Origin: Lachnospiraceae bacterium
Lineage (GTDB): Bacteria > Bacillota > Clostridia > Lachnospirales > Lachnospiraceae
Length of the DNA stretch: 64,000 nucleotides
Direction of reading: 5' to 3'
Assembly: GCA_028696165.1 (NCBI GenBank)
Contig: JAQVHQ010000002.1
Location: 62,001 to 126,000, forward strand
In this document: in pieces, positions 60,476 to 64,000 of the stretch
How positions within the stretch are numbered: position 1 is the stretch's first letter
How the letters are laid out: each line of letters starts with the position of its first letter
Made by a program: the position numbers and the translations under genes
Notes under the pieces: model-generated
What the model saw: only the letters and a program-made list of their open reading frames with translations
The model's database searches: none
What the model was told of the DNA's origin: nothing

Positions 60476-61456
60476 CTACAGCATATGTTTCCGCAGTTCT
60501 TCTCCACTCATCTGACACAGGTAAGCCGGAGCGATGTCAAATACAGTCTTACATCCACTCTGACCTTCCTGACTCAGGCGGTAAGCTGCTCTTGCATATG
60601 CGACTAAAACACAAGAGGTAAACTCTGGATTGGAATCTAATTTCAGACTGTACTCGATAATATGAGTATTTTCCTCTTCCCATCCGGTATTACCACTTCG
60701 GATCACAAAACCACCATGTGGAATTGCACCATGTTTTTCATTTAACTCTTCCTGGCTTATAAAATGAACAGTTGTATCATAGTCAGAGAAGTAATTTGGC
60801 ATTTCTTTAATTTCTTTCTCTATTCTCGCTAAATCAGCACCCTCTTCGGCTACTACAAAACATTCTCTAGTATGCTTTTCGCGGGTAGTCAATTCCGGAT
60901 TTCTGCCTGCACGAACAGCGTCTAAAGCTTCTTCTACAGGAATCGTATATTGTTTTGCATCTAAGACACCTTCCACACGACGAATAGCATCTGAATGTCC
61001 CTGACTTACACCTTTACCCCAGAATGTATAATCCTTACCCTTTGATAAAATAGCGTTAGCATACAGACGATTCAGTGAGAACATTCCCGGATCCCATCCT
61101 ACAGAAATAACCGCAACATGATTGCTTGCTTTTGCAGCTGCATCCACTGCATCGAAATGTTCCGGGATCTTTGCATGTGTATCAAAACTGTCTATAACAT
61201 TAAAATATTTCGCATATTCCGGAGTCTGCTTTGGTAAATCCGTAGCACTTCCTCCACAGATAATCAAGACATCAATCTCATCTTTCATGGAAACAGCATC
61301 CTCCACCGAATACACCTTTGCTCCCGGTGTAAGAATCTGCACTTTAGAAGGATCTCTTCTTGTAAATACTGCTGTCAATTCCATATCTTCATTCTGCTTG
61401 ACAGCACACTCTACACCGCGGCCAAGATTCCCATAACCCAAAATACCTACCTTCAT
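60476..61456 (-). CDS. ddh: meso-diaminopimelate dehydrogenase
   Basis: The protein is 326 residues from the ATG at 61456 (family length about 326), with GGGAG upstream; the frame extends 20 residues further without similarity. It has the NADP loop VGILGYGNLGRGV and the conserved CGGSATDLP, DTHAKIPEHFDAVD, WDPGMFSLNR and GVSQGHSDA. It reductively aminates tetrahydrodipicolinate to meso-DAP, a shortcut for lysine and peptidoglycan synthesis. It is flanked by the EAL gene and a Cof-type phosphatase. Confidence 0.95.
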   Translation of the reverse strand: MKVGILGYGNLGRGVECAVKQNEDMELTAVFTRRDPSKVQILTPGAKVYSVEDAVSMKDEIDVLIICGGSATDLPKQTPEYAKYFNVIDSFDTHAKIPEHFDAVDAAAKASNHVAVISVGWDPGMFSLNRLYANAILSKGKDYTFWGKGVSQGHSDAIRRVEGVLDAKQYTIPVEEALDAVRAGRNPELTTREKHTRECFVVAEEGADLARIEKEIKEMPNYFSDYDTTVHFISQEELNEKHGAIPHGGFVIRSGNTGWEEENTHIIEYSLKLDSNPEFTSCVLVAYARAAYRLSQEGQSGCKTVFDIAPAYLCQMSGEELRKHML

Positions 61457-61542
61457 TTCCTCTTTCTCCCTTACTTCTTCATTGATTTTTTTCAATTTCC
61501 CAAAAAATTTACCCAAAATTTTAAATTTTATTTAAATCTATA

Positions 61543-62337
61543 TTACATATCATACCATAATTCCTTCATAACCTTCAATACACCATCGTCAGTATTTGAT
61601 AAAGTTATATGCTTTGCCGCTTCTTTTACTGCCGGCTGGGCATTGGCCACTGCATAACTCTCACCTGCACTGGCCAACATGCCTAAATCATTGTGATTGT
61701 CACCAAATACCATGGTTTCATCCTGTGTAATATGCAGTTTCTTTTGGATTGTCTTCAGCGCATTTCCCTTATCCGCCTGATAATCCATGAAATCGATCCA
61801 TGGTTCTCCTGCCTGCACTACCCGAAAACGATCTTTCCACTCTTCAACCACACCATCTACCATTTGAGCAATCCCATCGTGACGGAATATGGACATTTTG
61901 ATAATCTCAATATCTTCCGCCAAAATATCCGGTACCTTTCGAATATCATTGTGGTACCCATTCAATAATAAATTCATAAATTCTTCGTCCGTATCTTCTA
62001 CATACATCGGACCTTTTGTGGATGCTGTCAAATAGCAGTCCGGAAGACTTCGTATAAATCTGGTCAAATCTTCTGCATCCTGGCGTTTTAAGACAGTAGA
62101 TGCCATCTCCACTCCACGGCAGATTACATTCGAACCATTTTCACATATAAAAATCATATCATTTTCCACAGGAGCAAATACATGGCGAATACTATTATAC
62201 TGTCTGCCGCTTGCTGCTGCAAAGATCACACCTTTTTCTTTCAATCCACGAATCACTTCGAACATTTCCGGATTTATCCGGTCTTGTCCCTCTACCAAAA
62301 GTGTTCCATCAATATCTGATGCAATTAGCTTTATCAT
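61543..62337 (-). CDS. Cof-type HAD-IIB phosphatase
   Basis: This 264-residue hydrolase has motif I SDIDGTLL (nucleophile Asp about 8) and the cap and late motif GDNHNDLGML. It dephosphorylates small phosphates; the substrate is unknown in most members. Its start overlaps the SNF transporter stop by 4 bp, so it is translationally coupled to it. Confidence 0.92.
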   Translation of the reverse strand: MIKLIASDIDGTLLVEGQDRINPEMFEVIRGLKEKGVIFAAASGRQYNSIRHVFAPVENDMIFICENGSNVICRGVEMASTVLKRQDAEDLTRFIRSLPDCYLTASTKGPMYVEDTDEEFMNLLLNGYHNDIRKVPDILAEDIEIIKMSIFRHDGIAQMVDGVVEEWKDRFRVVQAGEPWIDFMDYQADKGNALKTIQKKLHITQDETMVFGDNHNDLGMLASAGESYAVANAQPAVKEAAKHITLSNTDDGVLKVMKELWYDM

Positions 62338-63836
62338 TTTCTTACCTCTTCATTGATATGCTTCGATGTTTTTCGATTTTTCCCAAGCATAATATAAAAC
62401 AACAGTCCCAGGAATCCCAGTGCCAATATCATCCATGTTACCAGATAGACCATTCCTTTTCCCACGAACATATCATAGTAACCCTTCAGATAAATCACAA
62501 TAATCAAGACCGGAATGGCATAACTCATATAGATACGAAGTTTTGAAGAAAGTTTGATTCCATTTCCTGTATTCGCTTCTTGGATAAAATTATCCCAGCC
62601 CCATCCAAATTTCTGTGTACAGAAAATCACGTAGACCATTGATCCTAATGGAAGCGCTGTATAAGATACGAACAAGTCCTCCAAATCCATAATATTTGTT
62701 CCCGGTCCCATCGGTTCAAATCCAGCCCAGAGATTAAAGCCCAGGATACATGGAAGTGAAGCGATAACCATAACTACAATGTTGATTAAAACAGCCTTCT
62801 TACGCTCCCATCCCCACAAATCAATGGCGAAGGAAATAATATTTTCAAATACTGCAATTATCGTAGACAGTGCTGCAAATGATAAAAACAGGAAGAACAA
62901 CGCTCCCCAGAATCTTCCGCCAGACATCTGATTAAAGACATTAGGCAGAGTGATAAATATCAGTGATGGACCTGCTCCAGGTTCGATATCAAAAGCAAAG
63001 CAAGAAGGAATAACAATCAGTCCAGCCATAATAGCCACAAAAGTATCAAGAAGTGTAATGCTGATACTCTCTCCGGTTAAGGAACGGCTTTTATCCAGAT
63101 AGCTTCCGAATATAGCCATAGAACCAATTCCTACACTTAATGTAAAGAAAGCCTGAGACATAGCTCCAAATACCACGTTGCCAATACCAATTTCTTTCAT
63201 CCGGCTAAAATCAGGAATCAGATAAAATTTCAATCCTTCTGAAGCTCCACTTAAAGACACCGCACGAACTGCCAGCACAACAATAAGGACCAACAGGCAG
63301 GACATCATAATTTTCGTAATCTTCTCCACACCTTTTTGTACACCTAGAGAACAGATTCCAAAAGCAATCACAATTGCTATGATTGTAAAAAGAGTCAATT
63401 TTCCAGGTGATGCAAGAAACTGAGTAAATTCATCAGATACCTGCTGATTGGTCATGGTCCCATGAGAAAAATCTCCTTTTGCCATACGCCATGTATAGCA
63501 CAGCATCCAGCCTCCAACCATGGTGTAGAACATCATCAATACATAATTTCCCAGCATAGCGATATATCCATATTTATGCCACTGTCTGTCCGACTGCTGC
63601 AGCATCTTGAAAGAAGATGCAATACTTTTCTGACTTGATCTTCCCACTGAAAATTCACATACCATAATAGGCAGTCCAAGTATTAATAAAAATACCAGAT
63701 AAATCAAAATAAATGCGGCGCCTCCATACTGTCCACACATATACGGGAACTTCCATACATTTCCCAACCCTACAGCGCATCCGGCAGAAACCAGAATAAA
63801 GCCCAGGCGGGAACCAAATTTTTCTCTCTCTTTCAT
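62334..63836 (-). CDS. sodium-dependent transporter, SNF family
   Basis: This 500-residue membrane protein has about twelve helices. The N-terminal VSAGCAVGLGNVWKFPYMCG and GGAAFILIYLVFLLILGLP (Na-site region) and AALSTIIAVFENIISF in helix 8 are typical of LeuT/MhsT-like bacterial members. It imports an amino acid or related molecule with Na+; specificity is not clear. AAGAGG precedes the start. A Cof-type phosphatase gene is fused to its end by overlap. Confidence 0.92.
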   Translation of the reverse strand: MKEREKFGSRLGFILVSAGCAVGLGNVWKFPYMCGQYGGAAFILIYLVFLLILGLPIMVCEFSVGRSSQKSIASSFKMLQQSDRQWHKYGYIAMLGNYVLMMFYTMVGGWMLCYTWRMAKGDFSHGTMTNQQVSDEFTQFLASPGKLTLFTIIAIVIAFGICSLGVQKGVEKITKIMMSCLLVLIVVLAVRAVSLSGASEGLKFYLIPDFSRMKEIGIGNVVFGAMSQAFFTLSVGIGSMAIFGSYLDKSRSLTGESISITLLDTFVAIMAGLIVIPSCFAFDIEPGAGPSLIFITLPNVFNQMSGGRFWGALFFLFLSFAALSTIIAVFENIISFAIDLWGWERKKAVLINIVVMVIASLPCILGFNLWAGFEPMGPGTNIMDLEDLFVSYTALPLGSMVYVIFCTQKFGWGWDNFIQEANTGNGIKLSSKLRIYMSYAIPVLIIVIYLKGYYDMFVGKGMVYLVTWMILALGFLGLLFYIMLGKNRKTSKHINEEVRK

Positions 63837-64000
63837 AATTACCTCTTTATAATTGTATTCGCTTAATTTTTGTATTTCTAACAGTTTAAGCTACTGAATA
63901 ATCATAGCATAAATTCATAATAGCCGCAATTTTTTTAAACCTATTTTCTTTATTATCCAGCCCCTTATTTCAGCATTAAAATTTACGAATACTTAAAATG
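63837..64000. other. upstream region of the SNF transporter gene, window edge
   Basis: AT-rich. A minus-strand TATGAT near 63905 could serve as the promoter -10. I see no other gene in the remaining bases. Confidence 0.4.

Noticed and set aside
63391-63400. GAGTCAA near 63.4 kb as a seventh MerR-type site
   Set aside because: It lies inside the SNF transporter coding sequence and has no dyad or correctly spaced -10.

Overview
The window looks like chromosome of a gut-type anaerobic Firmicute of the Lachnospiraceae (Blautia / Ruminococcus gnavus / Dorea-like). The grounds are moderate to low G+C, strong GGAGG ribosome-binding sites, an anaerobic thiamine route (ThiH with ThiC), a meso-diaminopimelate dehydrogenase, a stand-alone murG, a split transketolase, DUF4250/DUF5702-type proteins and a Clostridia-style Tad pilus cluster. 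Species was not assigned. No rRNA, tRNA, CRISPR array, complete insertion sequence or prophage was seen.

Layout. 1-4.3 kb: a LacI-controlled sugar operon (sugar isomerase, both transketolase halves, and the first codons of an FGGY kinase at the window edge). 4.8-8.4 kb: an Rpn-family nuclease-like gene, a ribokinase-like kinase and a beta-CASP metallo-hydrolase. 9-14.3 kb: a secreted protein, a DUF4367-type membrane protein, murG, an ECF-like sigma factor, a HIT protein, a small histidine kinase with Spo0A-box-like sites upstream, and a rhomboid protease. 14.3-15.2 kb: a repeat-rich gap. 16.2-22.4 kb: a glycerophosphodiester uptake and breakdown cluster (UgpBAEC-like transporter, GDPD, NagD-type phosphatase) with PhoP-box-like repeats. 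22.6-28.1 kb: an amino-acid cluster (class III aminotransferase, LysR regulator, serine/threonine dehydratase-like enzyme, ornithine-cyclodeaminase-family reductase) and an unrecognised protein that has a paralogue at 30 kb. 28.3-37.3 kb: two methionine gamma-lyase-like enzymes, a P1B ATPase behind a CsoR-like operator, an M20 peptidase, a MerR-family regulator and a D-2-hydroxyacid dehydrogenase. 37.4-44 kb: a full thiamine operon (thiSFGH, two thiE-like genes, thiD, thiC) under a TPP riboswitch. 44-46.6 kb: a Sel1/TPR-like protein, a 4Fe-4S protein and the remains of a HigB/HigA-type toxin-antitoxin pair. 46.7-57.2 kb: a Tad (Flp pilus) cluster with two prepilin peptidases and one gene split by an in-frame amber codon. 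57.4-63.8 kb: DUF4250, a large REC-GGDEF-EAL protein, diaminopimelate dehydrogenase, a Cof-type phosphatase and an SNF-family sodium symporter.

The most striking pattern is regulatory. Six promoters scattered from 15 to 46 kb share TTGACT, then exactly 19 bp containing a CTATATC..ATATAG dyad, then a -10 hexamer. A 19-bp spacer with a dyad is the hallmark of MerR-type promoters, and a MerR gene lies among them at 34.6 kb. The genes behind them are two D-2-hydroxyacid dehydrogenases, two gamma-lyase-like PLP enzymes, an M20 peptidase and an epoxyqueuosine-reductase-like Fe-S protein. I infer a local MerR regulon for peptide or sulfur amino-acid breakdown coupled to 2-keto-acid reduction. Several of its leaders also carry strong hairpins just before the start codon.
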